Positions 25,273-33,059 of a stretch of DNA of 64,000 nucleotides are shown piece after piece. Position numbers and translations under genes: made by a program. Under the pieces are notes generated by a model. That model was not told the origin of the DNA, made no database searches, and was given only the letters and a program-made list of their open reading frames with translations. This stretch comes from Sulfuricurvum sp. (lineage in GTDB: Bacteria > Campylobacterota > Campylobacteria > Campylobacterales > Sulfurimonadaceae): assembly GCA_030693335.1 (NCBI GenBank), contig JAUYAU010000014.1:46757-110756 (forward strand). The letters are read 5' to 3'. Position 1 is the first letter of the stretch. Every line of letters begins with the position of its first letter.

Positions 25273-26115
25273 ATGAAACGACAGTTTTCTATTTGGGTAT
25301 TAGGCGTGTTATTGAGCGGTTCAGTTGCAAGTGCAGCAGTTCTAGCAACCGTTAACGGTGATGCAATTACTTCGGATGAAGTAAATAAGGTATTGATGGA
25401 AGGGACTCAAGGACGATTTGATTCACTTCCTGCAGATAAACAAAATGAATTGCGTCAACGTATTATCGAAGGGATGGTTGCACAGCAACTAGTTTTTGAA
25501 GATGCTAAAAAAAGCGGCATATTAGAGTCCAAAGAATATAAGCAAGAGTTCCAGGTGTTATTGGAACGTATGAAAATGCAGCTTGCAGCAAAAGTTTGGG
25601 AGCAGCAACAGTTTGAAGCAATACGTGTAGATGCAAAAGAGGTAAAATCGTATTATGATACCAATGCGGATGAGTTTGTAGATAAAGAAAAAGTACATGC
25701 ACGTCATATTTTGATGAAAACAAAAGAGGATGCTGAAGCGGTCATCCAAAGCATGAAAGGTCTTAGTGGCGAAAAACTAAAAACTGAATTTACAGCGCAA
25801 GCTAAGTCAAAATCGACCGGACCAAGTGCTGCAAAAGGGGGTGATCTCGGTTATTTCCCACGCGGACAAATGGTACCTTCATTTAATGATGCTGTATTTT
25901 CTATGAGAGAAGGAACAATTTCAGCTGAGCCTGTTCAAAGTCAATTTGGCTATCACGTTATCTATCTTGAAGATAAGAAGCCGGCACAGAAAATGAGTTT
26001 TAAGGAAGTAGAAAATTTTATTGAGCAGCGTTTAAAAATGGATAAATTTAAAGCAGCGATGGAGAAAAAAATGAACTCTCTAAAAGCAAAAGCAAAAATT
26101 ACCTATACAAAATAA
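25273..26115 (+). CDS. PEB4/Cbf2-type periplasmic peptidyl-prolyl isomerase (SurA/PpiC family)
   Basis: The ATG at 25273 (AAGGA upstream) gives 280 residues; an upstream ATG at 25246 would add nine residues before the signal peptide. The signal peptide is MKRQFSIWVLGVLLSGSVAS. A SurA-like N-terminal chaperone region is followed by a parvulin (rotamase) domain at about 125-235: KVHARHILMKTKEDAEAV, AAKGGDLGYFPRGQMVPSF and VQSQFGYHVIYLEDKKP. It helps outer-membrane proteins fold in the periplasm. In C. jejuni (peb4, Cj0596) and H. pylori (HP0175) the neighbour is also class II aldolase, as here. Confidence 0.9.
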   Translation: MKRQFSIWVLGVLLSGSVASAAVLATVNGDAITSDEVNKVLMEGTQGRFDSLPADKQNELRQRIIEGMVAQQLVFEDAKKSGILESKEYKQEFQVLLERMKMQLAAKVWEQQQFEAIRVDAKEVKSYYDTNADEFVDKEKVHARHILMKTKEDAEAVIQSMKGLSGEKLKTEFTAQAKSKSTGPSAAKGGDLGYFPRGQMVPSFNDAVFSMREGTISAEPVQSQFGYHVIYLEDKKPAQKMSFKEVENFIEQRLKMDKFKAAMEKKMNSLKAKAKITYTK

Positions 26116-26128
26116 ATAATCTTCTACT

Positions 26129-26146
26129 TTTCCCCGTTTGGGGAAA
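26129..26146. terminator. Bidirectional terminator between the PEB4-like gene and fba
   Basis: TTTCCCC (26129-26135), loop GTTT and GGGGAAA (26140-26146) form a perfect 7-bp stem. A T-rich run follows on the plus strand, and A-rich sequence before it gives T residues on the minus strand. It lies between two convergent genes. Confidence 0.7.
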
Positions 26147-26157
26147 CTTTCTTTTTC

Positions 26158-27237
26158 TTAGTTGCGATCAATCGCATTGAGATCATTAAACGCTACTTTG
26201 ACACGCTCAACCAATGTTTTTTGTCCATCACGTAACCATTTTCTTGGGTCATAATATTTTTTATTCGGTTTTTCTTCCCCCTCTGGATTTCCAATTTGTC
26301 CTTGAAGGTAGTCTTTGTATTTTTCATAGTAGTTTTTAACCCCTTCCCATGTTGCCCATTGGGTATCGGTATCGATGTTCATTTTGATGACACCGTAGCT
26401 GATTGCTTCACGGATCTCTTCGAGGCTTGAACCTGACCCGCCATGAAATACAAAATTGACAGGTTTTGGTGCGGTGTGAAATTTTTCTTGTATGTAGCGT
26501 TGTGAATTGTCCAGAATACTAGGGGTTAAGACAACATTGCCAGGCTTATAGACGCCATGTACATTTCCAAAAGAAGCCGCAATGGTGAAGTTTTCACTTA
26601 CTTTCATAAGCTGCTCATATGCATAGGCAACATCTTCAGGCTGGGTATAGAGAAGAGAGTTATCAATGTTGGTATTATCAACGCCGTCTTCTTCTCCTCC
26701 TGTTACCCCTAATTCGATTTCCAATGTCATGCCGATTTTTGACATACGCTTTAAATACTCAACGCAGGTTGCCACATTTTCTTCGAGACTCTCTTCGGAG
26801 AGGTCAAGCATGTGTGAGCTAAACAATGGTTTACCGTGCTCTTTAAAATGTTTCTCACCGGCATCGAGCAGAGCATCAATCCATGGTAAAAAGTTACGCG
26901 CTGCGTGATCGGTGTGAAGTACTACAGGGATTCCATATGCTTCTGCCATCATATGAACATGGATTGCCCCGCTAATGGCACCGACTATGGCTGATTTTTC
27001 ATTCTCATTGCTGAGTCCTTTACCGGCATAATAACTCGCACCTCCATTAGAAAACTGGATAACAACGGGAGAATTAACCAATTTTGCGGCTTCAAGTACG
27101 GCATTGATAGAGTCGGTTCCGACGACATTCACGGCTGGAAGGGCATATCCTTCTTCTTTTGCAATGGCGAATAAGGTATTGAGATCTTTACCGAATACCA
27201 CACCTGGTTTAATAACTTCTAATATACGTTTGGACAT
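26158..27237 (-). CDS. fba: Fructose-bisphosphate aldolase, class II
   Basis: A 359-residue zinc-dependent aldolase that interconverts fructose 1,6-bisphosphate with glyceraldehyde 3-phosphate and dihydroxyacetone phosphate. Motifs: PAVNVVGTDSINAVLEAAK, VVLHTDHAAR (zinc histidine), LEIELGVTGGEEDG, ASFGNVHGVYKPGNV and FVFHGGSGSSLEEI, all class IIA. The length matches E. coli FbaA. In an autotroph using the reverse TCA cycle it would run mainly toward gluconeogenesis, which is inference. It has its own promoter, divergent from the M23 gene. Confidence 0.96.
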   Translation of the reverse strand: MSKRILEVIKPGVVFGKDLNTLFAIAKEEGYALPAVNVVGTDSINAVLEAAKLVNSPVVIQFSNGGASYYAGKGLSNENEKSAIVGAISGAIHVHMMAEAYGIPVVLHTDHAARNFLPWIDALLDAGEKHFKEHGKPLFSSHMLDLSEESLEENVATCVEYLKRMSKIGMTLEIELGVTGGEEDGVDNTNIDNSLLYTQPEDVAYAYEQLMKVSENFTIAASFGNVHGVYKPGNVVLTPSILDNSQRYIQEKFHTAPKPVNFVFHGGSGSSLEEIREAISYGVIKMNIDTDTQWATWEGVKNYYEKYKDYLQGQIGNPEGEEKPNKKYYDPRKWLRDGQKTLVERVKVAFNDLNAIDRN

Positions 27238-27264
27238 GAACTACTCCAAAAAAAAATATGAAGT

Positions 27265-27304
27265 ATTATAGCATTCACCCCCAAATTTCACAATTAGCTA
27301 TAAT
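27265..27304. promoter_or_regulatory. Divergent -10 elements for fba and the M23 peptidase gene
   Basis: On the minus strand a perfect TATAAT (27270-27265) lies 27 bases before the fba ATG. On the plus strand another perfect TATAAT (27299-27304) lies just before the M23 gene. Neither has a clear -35 consensus. The two promoters share about 30 bases, so their expression may interfere. Confidence 0.55.
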
Positions 27305-27318
27305 ATGAAAGAGAATAA

Positions 27319-28707
27319 ATGAGAAGGGGAAGGGCATTGGTAAAAAGCGTATTGATCATTCTATCAGCTATTTTGTTATTGCATGGACAAAATGAACTGC
27401 CTTATTGCACCTTGGCACAGCCTCTTGAACGGAATGCACAAAAAATACGTCAATTGGATATTGAAGCACTAAGTACATCTGAAAAGAAGATTATTGAACG
27501 TTTTTGCGGCGGGGTGAAGGAAACACTGATTATGGGAGAATCATTGTCAAAATTTTCCAAACCGCAGCCAGAGCTTTTAAAAACGTATCTCAAAGATTTA
27601 AGAGAGTTGGTATCCCAAGAAGAGGTAATTTATCAATTGTACCGTACTTCCCTCAGTGATGCCATGCAAACAGAAGACAATAAGAGATTTGAGCATTTAA
27701 CTACAATTGGATTGGAACCTTTACGCCAGCCTCGAATTAGAGCTGATGCCATTGCGTATTATCAAAAACATTTTCCGAAGCATTCAATAAAAAATCTTGA
27801 TGCCTTGTGTGATGAACAGCTACTAGAGAAAAAAAGTATTCAATTCGTTTTAGAGCAAGAGCAGGCTTATGAAGAACATTTACGTATTTTAAAACGTTCT
27901 GAAGCGCAAAAAATTAAAAAAACAGCAAAAATGGGTTCACGTAACAGTGTAATGATTACAGCAGAGACAGCTTCAAATGGTGCAATAGAGTTTGAGGCAG
28001 AAAATTTAAATCCATACCGGGTGACATTGACACTTGATTTTGAAAGTATTTCGAATCTGAAACCATCTCTTCATCTTCCATTGAGTATTGAGTTGGCAGG
28101 GTACAGTAAAAAAAAGATTTTAGCTCTGAATCGTATTGACACTGCAAAGAGTATTAATTACAAGTCATCCTACGGATGGGTACGCGGATCACCGTTTGTA
28201 AAACACAATGATGGATATGTATACGGACTCCCTTTTGCAAAAGGTTCAACTGTGCGTGTTTCTCAAGGGTATCATGGGGACACATCGCATAAAGGGCTCT
28301 CTGCGTATGCCATTGATTTTCCATTGCCGATTGGAACCTCTATCTATGCAGCACGTGAAGGGATTGTTGTTGGGGTTGAAGTATCGAATACTTTCGGTGG
28401 TCCAAGTCCCGACTATCGTCCATATGCAAATTATGTCGTTATTGAACATGATGATGGAACGATGGGAAATTATTATCACTTAAAACAGGGGGGAACGGCT
28501 GTAAGAATCGGAGATAAAATTACCAAAGGTCAGTTAATCGCCTATTCTGGTAATACAGGATATACGACGGCTCCACACCTACACTTCAGCGTTAGCAAAG
28601 TGGATCCTGTTTCGATGCGTCGCCCGATGAATCTCCCTGTTAAAATACAGACATTGGAAGGAATAGTGACATCTCCGAGATGCGGTGATCATTACACTAC
28701 GCTGTAA
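27319..28707 (+). CDS. M23-family peptidase (LytM-like cell-wall endopeptidase)
   Basis: Up to 462 residues from ATG 27319. A start at TTG 27337 may be the true one, because the purine-rich GAAGGGGAAGG just before it looks like a ribosome binding site and reads as RRGR in the longer form. A signal or anchor segment follows (LIILSAILLLHG). The middle has helical segments and a beta domain (NPYRVTLTLDFESISNLKPS). The C-terminal catalytic M23 domain (residues ~310-440) shows GYHGDTSHKGLSAYAIDF and TTAPHLHFSV, which hold the zinc-binding H, D and the catalytic and third-ligand HxH. It probably cuts peptidoglycan cross-bridges and may influence helical cell shape. Confidence 0.88.
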   Translation: MRRGRALVKSVLIILSAILLLHGQNELPYCTLAQPLERNAQKIRQLDIEALSTSEKKIIERFCGGVKETLIMGESLSKFSKPQPELLKTYLKDLRELVSQEEVIYQLYRTSLSDAMQTEDNKRFEHLTTIGLEPLRQPRIRADAIAYYQKHFPKHSIKNLDALCDEQLLEKKSIQFVLEQEQAYEEHLRILKRSEAQKIKKTAKMGSRNSVMITAETASNGAIEFEAENLNPYRVTLTLDFESISNLKPSLHLPLSIELAGYSKKKILALNRIDTAKSINYKSSYGWVRGSPFVKHNDGYVYGLPFAKGSTVRVSQGYHGDTSHKGLSAYAIDFPLPIGTSIYAAREGIVVGVEVSNTFGGPSPDYRPYANYVVIEHDDGTMGNYYHLKQGGTAVRIGDKITKGQLIAYSGNTGYTTAPHLHFSVSKVDPVSMRRPMNLPVKIQTLEGIVTSPRCGDHYTTL

Positions 28708-28711
28708 ATTT

Positions 28712-29011
28712 TTAAGTATCAATAAATACACCTAACCAAAGAGCATCTTGTGATGTTGATAAAACTTGGTGAACCGTATGTCTAGGGAGAAAAAGAGAGT
28801 CTCCTTCGCTAAATTGAATAATCTTTTCAGCTACTTTCAATTGTGCATTTCCGCGAATTAGTACAACCCATTCATCCTGCTCTTGATTGTAGGTTTCTCC
28901 TGGTTGCAAGAGATGTGATCGTATAGCCTCGATTTTTATATTTTTATTTTGATAGAGTGTTGTAAAGCTTTCAAAATCAGGCTTAGGGTTTTGGAGGGTA
29001 TAAATATTCAC
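28712..29011 (-). CDS. Cupin-domain protein
   Basis: A 99-residue single-domain cupin. LQPGETYNQEQDEWVVLIRG corresponds to the first cupin motif, with DEW replacing the histidine pair, and FSEGDSLFLPRHTVHQV is the second motif with a conserved histidine. The metal ligands are therefore partly changed. Cupins of this size often are sugar or small-molecule binding or enzyme accessory proteins. I cannot name a substrate. It is convergent to the M23 gene with 4 bases between stops and divergent from aroK. Confidence 0.8.
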   Translation of the reverse strand: MNIYTLQNPKPDFESFTTLYQNKNIKIEAIRSHLLQPGETYNQEQDEWVVLIRGNAQLKVAEKIIQFSEGDSLFLPRHTVHQVLSTSQDALWLGVFIDT

Positions 29012-29073
29012 GAGTCACTCCTAAGTTTATGCGTGTTATGATTGCATCATTATAATTTAAAGTGTCCTAAATC

Positions 29074-29583
29074 ATGAAAAATATTGTATTAATCGGTTTT
29101 ATGGGAGTTGGCAAGGGTTCTGTTGCCCGTGCCATGGTTCAACAAACGGCTATGATGGCATTGGATACGGATGATATCATCGAGAGTATGGAGAACCGCT
29201 CCGTAAAGGAAATCTTTGCCAAGGAAGGTGAAGAATATTTCCGAAATCTAGAGCGAAAAACAGCACGATGGCTTAAGAAAAAAGTAGAGGGGACAATCAT
29301 CTCCACGGGTGGAGGATTTTTCAAAGTACCTGCCATTAAAAAAGTGGGAACAATAGTTTTGCTCAATGCCCCGTTTGAAACGATATATGAGCGTATTTTA
29401 TCCCATCCAGATGCGAATAAAAAGCTTAAAAAGCGTCCTTTATTTCAAGATATTGAAAAAGCACGTGAACTGTATAACGAACGTCTTTCTAAGTATTTAG
29501 AAGTAGCAGATATTGTGATCGATGTAAGTGACAAAGATGTTGATAAAATTGCAAGAGAAATTATAAAAAAGGTAAAAAAATGA
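29074..29583 (+). CDS. aroK: Shikimate kinase
   Basis: A 169-residue kinase acting in the shikimate pathway to aromatic amino acids and folate. The P-loop IGFMGVGKGS carries an unusual last residue pair (GKGS where most have GKS/T-T), and the shikimate-binding DTDDIIE (D34 region), FRNLERKTAR and STGGGFF motifs are all present. The lid is KKRPLFQD with the conserved arginine. Length is normal. The ATG is preceded by only a weak ribosome binding site. It overlaps the thioredoxin-like gene by ATGA, giving an aroK-trx-hisD string. Confidence 0.94.
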   Translation: MKNIVLIGFMGVGKGSVARAMVQQTAMMALDTDDIIESMENRSVKEIFAKEGEEYFRNLERKTARWLKKKVEGTIISTGGGFFKVPAIKKVGTIVLLNAPFETIYERILSHPDANKKLKKRPLFQDIEKARELYNERLSKYLEVADIVIDVSDKDVDKIAREIIKKVKK

Positions 29584-29999
29584 TAAAAACAATATTTCTG
29601 CTCTTGATAACACTGTCTTGTGCATTTGGCAGCGGTATCAAATGGGAAAAAAATTATGCGAGTGCTCTTAAGCAATCCAAAGCTTTGAACAAACCGATTA
29701 TGTTTGTCATCTCGAACCACAATTGTCATTTTTGTGTTCAATTTGAATCAACAGCCCTTAGCAATCCAAAAGTAATTCAAAAGCTAAATACACAATACGT
29801 ACCACTAATAGTTTATATGGATGAAAATCCTGTTTTTCCAAACGATCTTTATGTCGGAGGGACACCTGCAACTTGGTTTTTAAAAAGTGATGGTGAACCT
29901 TTATTTGAACCCGTGATGGGTGCTGTTGATACGGCGAGATTCTTAAAAGCACTTGATATTGTAAGTGATGAATACAAAAAAATCTCAACAAAAAAATAA
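29580..29999 (+). CDS. Exported thioredoxin-fold protein (CxxC)
   Basis: A 139-residue protein with a signal peptide (MIKTIFLLLITLSCAFGSG) and a thioredoxin fold. The active site is HNCHFCVQFE (CHFC at about residues 43-46), and GGTPATWFLK carries the cis-proline. It resembles thioredoxin_7/DsbD-gamma-like and SoxW-like periplasmic proteins. It would act in the periplasm on disulfides, but the partner is unknown. It overlaps aroK by four bases and ends 12 bases before hisD. Co-transcription with biosynthetic genes is probably just operon packing. Confidence 0.85.
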   Translation: MIKTIFLLLITLSCAFGSGIKWEKNYASALKQSKALNKPIMFVISNHNCHFCVQFESTALSNPKVIQKLNTQYVPLIVYMDENPVFPNDLYVGGTPATWFLKSDGEPLFEPVMGAVDTARFLKALDIVSDEYKKISTKK

Positions 30000-30011
30000 G
30001 AAAGGAAGATC

Positions 30012-31304
30012 ATGATTATTATCCAAAGCAGTGATGCCAATTTTCAAACCGTTTTCAGCGATTTATTGAATCGTGGAAAAATGGACATGGAACACGTATC
30101 AGTGGTTGTTAAAAGTCTTATTGATGATATTCGTGAAAGTAAGGATGATGCGCTTATGGCGCATATCGAAAAATTCGACCGATGGACACCTAAAAATGGA
30201 TCGGATTTACGCATTCACACGACTGACATGCAAGCCGCATATGAAGCACTTGATCCAAAATTAAAATCTGCATTGCATTTGGCGTATGATCGTATCCGAA
30301 GCTATCATGAAAAACAGCTTCCGCGCAGTTGGTTTGATACGGAAGCCAATGGGACGATTTTAGGACAGAAAGTAACACCGGTTGACCGTGCCGGGTTGTA
30401 TATCCCTGGTGGAAAAGCAGCCTATCCTAGTTCTTTATTGATGAATGTCATTCCGGCGCAGGTTGCAGGAGTGGAACAAATTATCGTATGTACGCCAACA
30501 CCGGATAATGAGCCCAATGCGTTATTACTAGCAGCATGTCATCTGTGCGGCGTGAGCGAAGTCTTTAAAGTAGGGGGAGCGAGTGCAATCGCTGCAATGG
30601 CCTATGGAACCCAAACGATTCCCAAAGTAGACGTCATTACGGGTCCGGGAAATATTTTTGTAGCTACGGCTAAAAAAATGGTGTTTGGCGAAGTAAATAT
30701 TGATATGATTGCCGGTCCCAGCGAAATTGGAGTTTTAGCGGATGACAGTGCCAATCCTGAACATATTGCGATTGATTTACTCTCTCAAGCAGAACATGAT
30801 GAGATGGCAAGCTCAATTCTGATCACACCTTCGCAAAAGTTCGCAGATGCCTGTGCGATTGAAATTGAACTATGGTTGAAAAAGCTTCCACGTGAAGAAA
30901 TAGCACGCAAATCCATTGAAGAGCGTGCGGCAATCATCGTCACAGAATCGATGGAAGAAGCCGTGGGATTGATGAATCAAATTGCTCCTGAACACTTAGA
31001 AGTCGCGACCAATAACCCTTTTGAGCTTTTAGCTTCCATTAAACACGCAGGAGCTATCTTTTTGGGGCATAATACTCCAGAGGCGATTGGTGATTATGTG
31101 GCAGGGCCAAATCACACCTTGCCGACAGGGGGAACGGCACGTTTTTACTCACCACTTGGCGTTGAACATTTCATGAAAAAATCTTCTATTATTGCCTTTT
31201 CACGTCAAGCAATTAATGAAATCGGTGAAGCATGTGCACTGATCGCCAATACTGAAGGACTAGGTGCTCATGAAGCATCTGTTCTTTGCCGTTTAGATAA
31301 ATAA
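30012..31304 (+). CDS. hisD: Histidinol dehydrogenase
   Basis: A 430-residue NAD-dependent enzyme that oxidises L-histidinol to L-histidine in two steps. Motifs: VDRAGLYIPGGKAAYPSSLL, KVDVITGPGNIFVATAK, IDMIAGPSEIGVLAD, DLLSQAEHDEMASS (zinc-binding Q and H), and NHTLPTGGTARFYSPLGV. Length is normal. AGGAAGATC precedes the ATG. It is the last gene of a short string with aroK and ends in a terminator. Other his genes are not in the window, so histidine genes are dispersed here. Confidence 0.97.
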   Translation: MIIIQSSDANFQTVFSDLLNRGKMDMEHVSVVVKSLIDDIRESKDDALMAHIEKFDRWTPKNGSDLRIHTTDMQAAYEALDPKLKSALHLAYDRIRSYHEKQLPRSWFDTEANGTILGQKVTPVDRAGLYIPGGKAAYPSSLLMNVIPAQVAGVEQIIVCTPTPDNEPNALLLAACHLCGVSEVFKVGGASAIAAMAYGTQTIPKVDVITGPGNIFVATAKKMVFGEVNIDMIAGPSEIGVLADDSANPEHIAIDLLSQAEHDEMASSILITPSQKFADACAIEIELWLKKLPREEIARKSIEERAAIIVTESMEEAVGLMNQIAPEHLEVATNNPFELLASIKHAGAIFLGHNTPEAIGDYVAGPNHTLPTGGTARFYSPLGVEHFMKKSSIIAFSRQAINEIGEACALIANTEGLGAHEASVLCRLDK

Positions 31305-31324
31305 AGCCTTTTTTCGGGGCTTTT
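31303..31324 (+). terminator. Rho-independent terminator after hisD
   Basis: AAAGCC (31303-31308) and GGCTTT (31318-31323) form a 6-bp stem with a 9-base loop followed by a T. The stem begins within the hisD stop codon. It separates hisD from the molybdoenzyme operon. The remaining 31325-31513 is AT-rich leader with no clear promoter consensus. Confidence 0.6.
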
Positions 31325-31513
31325 AATCAAAATAGTAACATTCTCGTAACCTTTGAGCGCAATATCAAATAACTATCAATATCTTCTCTGTATATTTAGA
31401 TTCAGTTAATCTTTTTTAGATAATATACAGCCAACAGTAATGCCATGTATCGCTTACTATAAGTACGTCAAACAATTATTATTGCGTAAGCAGTAGGAAT
31501 TTAAGGAGAATAA

Positions 31514-32152
31514 ATGCAATTAGGGTTCTTAGTAGACCTTCGCCTTTGTATGGGCTGTAAGGGCTGTGAGATCGCATGTAAAGTAGAGAACGAAGTTCCT
31601 CTAAGTACATGGCGTCTTCGTGTAAAATATGTAGATGTTGGAAGTTTCCCAGAAACAAAACGAACTTTTACTCCTCTTCGTTGTAATCATTGTGCGAATG
31701 CACCGTGTGAACGTATTTGTCCGGTTAGTGCATTGCATTATATTGAAAACGGTATCGTTAATATCGATAAAGAGCGTTGTATTGGTTGTGCGGGTTGCAT
31801 CATGGCCTGTCCATATGGAGCAATATACATTGATCCTATTACGCAGACTGCCGATAAATGTACCTATTGTGCACACCGTATTGCAAGCGCTATGATGCCA
31901 TCATGTGTTGTTGCATGTCCGGTAGAAGCAAACATCTTTGGTGACTTGGATGATCCAATGTCGAATATCAGTAAGTACATCCAAGAACATCAAGGTAACG
32001 TACAAGTGCGCAAGCCGGAGAAAGGGACAGACCCTCATCACTACTATGTAGGTGGAGGAAATGTCACCTTGAATCCGTTGGCATCATTCAGAGCTGAAGG
32101 ACATTCATTGTTTAATAATCTTACACATCTTCCAGTAGGAGGGCACCACTAA
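31514..32152 (+). CDS. Four-cluster iron-sulfur subunit of a molybdenum oxidoreductase (PsrB/DmsB-type)
   Basis: A 212-residue electron-transfer subunit. Cysteine motifs: CMGCKGCEIACKVEN (first), CNHCANAPCERICPV (second), CIGCAGCIMACPYGAIYI (third) and CTYCAHRI...CVVACP (fourth), matching the four [4Fe-4S] clusters of DmsB, PsrB and TtrB. There is no signal peptide, so it would travel with the Tat-exported catalytic subunit. It carries electrons between the membrane quinone subunit and the molybdopterin subunit. AAGGAG precedes the ATG. It is the first gene of the operon, and its stop overlaps the next ATG. Confidence 0.93.
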   Translation: MQLGFLVDLRLCMGCKGCEIACKVENEVPLSTWRLRVKYVDVGSFPETKRTFTPLRCNHCANAPCERICPVSALHYIENGIVNIDKERCIGCAGCIMACPYGAIYIDPITQTADKCTYCAHRIASAMMPSCVVACPVEANIFGDLDDPMSNISKYIQEHQGNVQVRKPEKGTDPHHYYVGGGNVTLNPLASFRAEGHSLFNNLTHLPVGGHH

Positions 32153-33051
32153 TGGCGCACGAACTTATTGCAGCAACCAATGCGGTTGTAGTCCTTGATG
32201 TAGGATTGCCTGGTATTGTATGGGGTTGGATTATTACCATGAACATGTGGGCAAAAAGTATCGGTACCGGTATTATTTTTATTGCCTTTTATTTATTGAA
32301 AAAGTATCCTGAACAAATCGGATTTATCCGTTTGCCTTCAGTAATCATTTCCATTGTTTTTATCCATATTTTCTTATTTTTCACGGTAATCGATTTGCAC
32401 CAGATGTTTCGATTTTGGCATATCTTTTTTCACCCGCACATGAGTTCTATGATTACGATTGGTGCATGGCTGGCTACTGGTTTTGTCGGTATTATCTTGG
32501 GAATGGCGTATTTCCTTTATATGAAAAAAGATGAGGCAATGTACGATAAATTGCTTGCGTATGGTGTTGTGTTAGCCGTTCCTGTTACATTGTATACGGC
32601 TGGATTGATGGCTCAATCAACGGCACGTGAATTGTGGCAAATGCCTACTGAATCGATTCAAATGATGTTAGCTGCCTTTTTGGCAGGATCTGCAACGATG
32701 ATTTTGGTCGGTGGAAACAAATTTAGTGATGAGATCAAAAAAGATCTAGCCCTCATTCTTGGGTTTAGTGCCTTGAGCGCATTTATTATGTACATGCTGG
32801 AGTTGGTCTTTGGTCCGATGAAAGCAGAAGAAGTCATTGCCACGTTAGAGTTTGTAAAAGGCGGCGAATATACATTCATGTTCTGGCTTGGTCAAATTAT
32901 TGCATTTTTGATTCCAATGGCGTTGGTATGTAAAAGTATCAAAGATAAATCGTATTATTTGTTGAAAATCGCTGCAGTGTCAGCGCTGGTCGGATTATGG
33001 ATTACCAAACATGTTTGGTTAGTTATCCCACAATTGTTAAACATGAGCTAA
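32152..33051 (+). CDS. NrfD/PsrC-type membrane quinone-interacting subunit
   Basis: A 299-residue inner-membrane protein with about eight hydrophobic segments, including WGWIITMNMWAKSIGTG, VIISIVFIHIFLFFTVIDLH and MITIGAWLATGFVGIILGMA. This is the length and topology of PsrC/NrfD family anchors, which exchange electrons with menaquinone and pass them to the four-cluster subunit. TAATG overlap with the preceding gene and 8 bases to the next show coupling. The direction of electron flow (reductase or dehydrogenase) cannot be told. The organism's mqnE suggests menaquinone as the partner. Confidence 0.9.
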   Translation: MAHELIAATNAVVVLDVGLPGIVWGWIITMNMWAKSIGTGIIFIAFYLLKKYPEQIGFIRLPSVIISIVFIHIFLFFTVIDLHQMFRFWHIFFHPHMSSMITIGAWLATGFVGIILGMAYFLYMKKDEAMYDKLLAYGVVLAVPVTLYTAGLMAQSTARELWQMPTESIQMMLAAFLAGSATMILVGGNKFSDEIKKDLALILGFSALSAFIMYMLELVFGPMKAEEVIATLEFVKGGEYTFMFWLGQIIAFLIPMALVCKSIKDKSYYLLKIAAVSALVGLWITKHVWLVIPQLLNMS

Positions 33052-33059
33052 AGAGGTAA

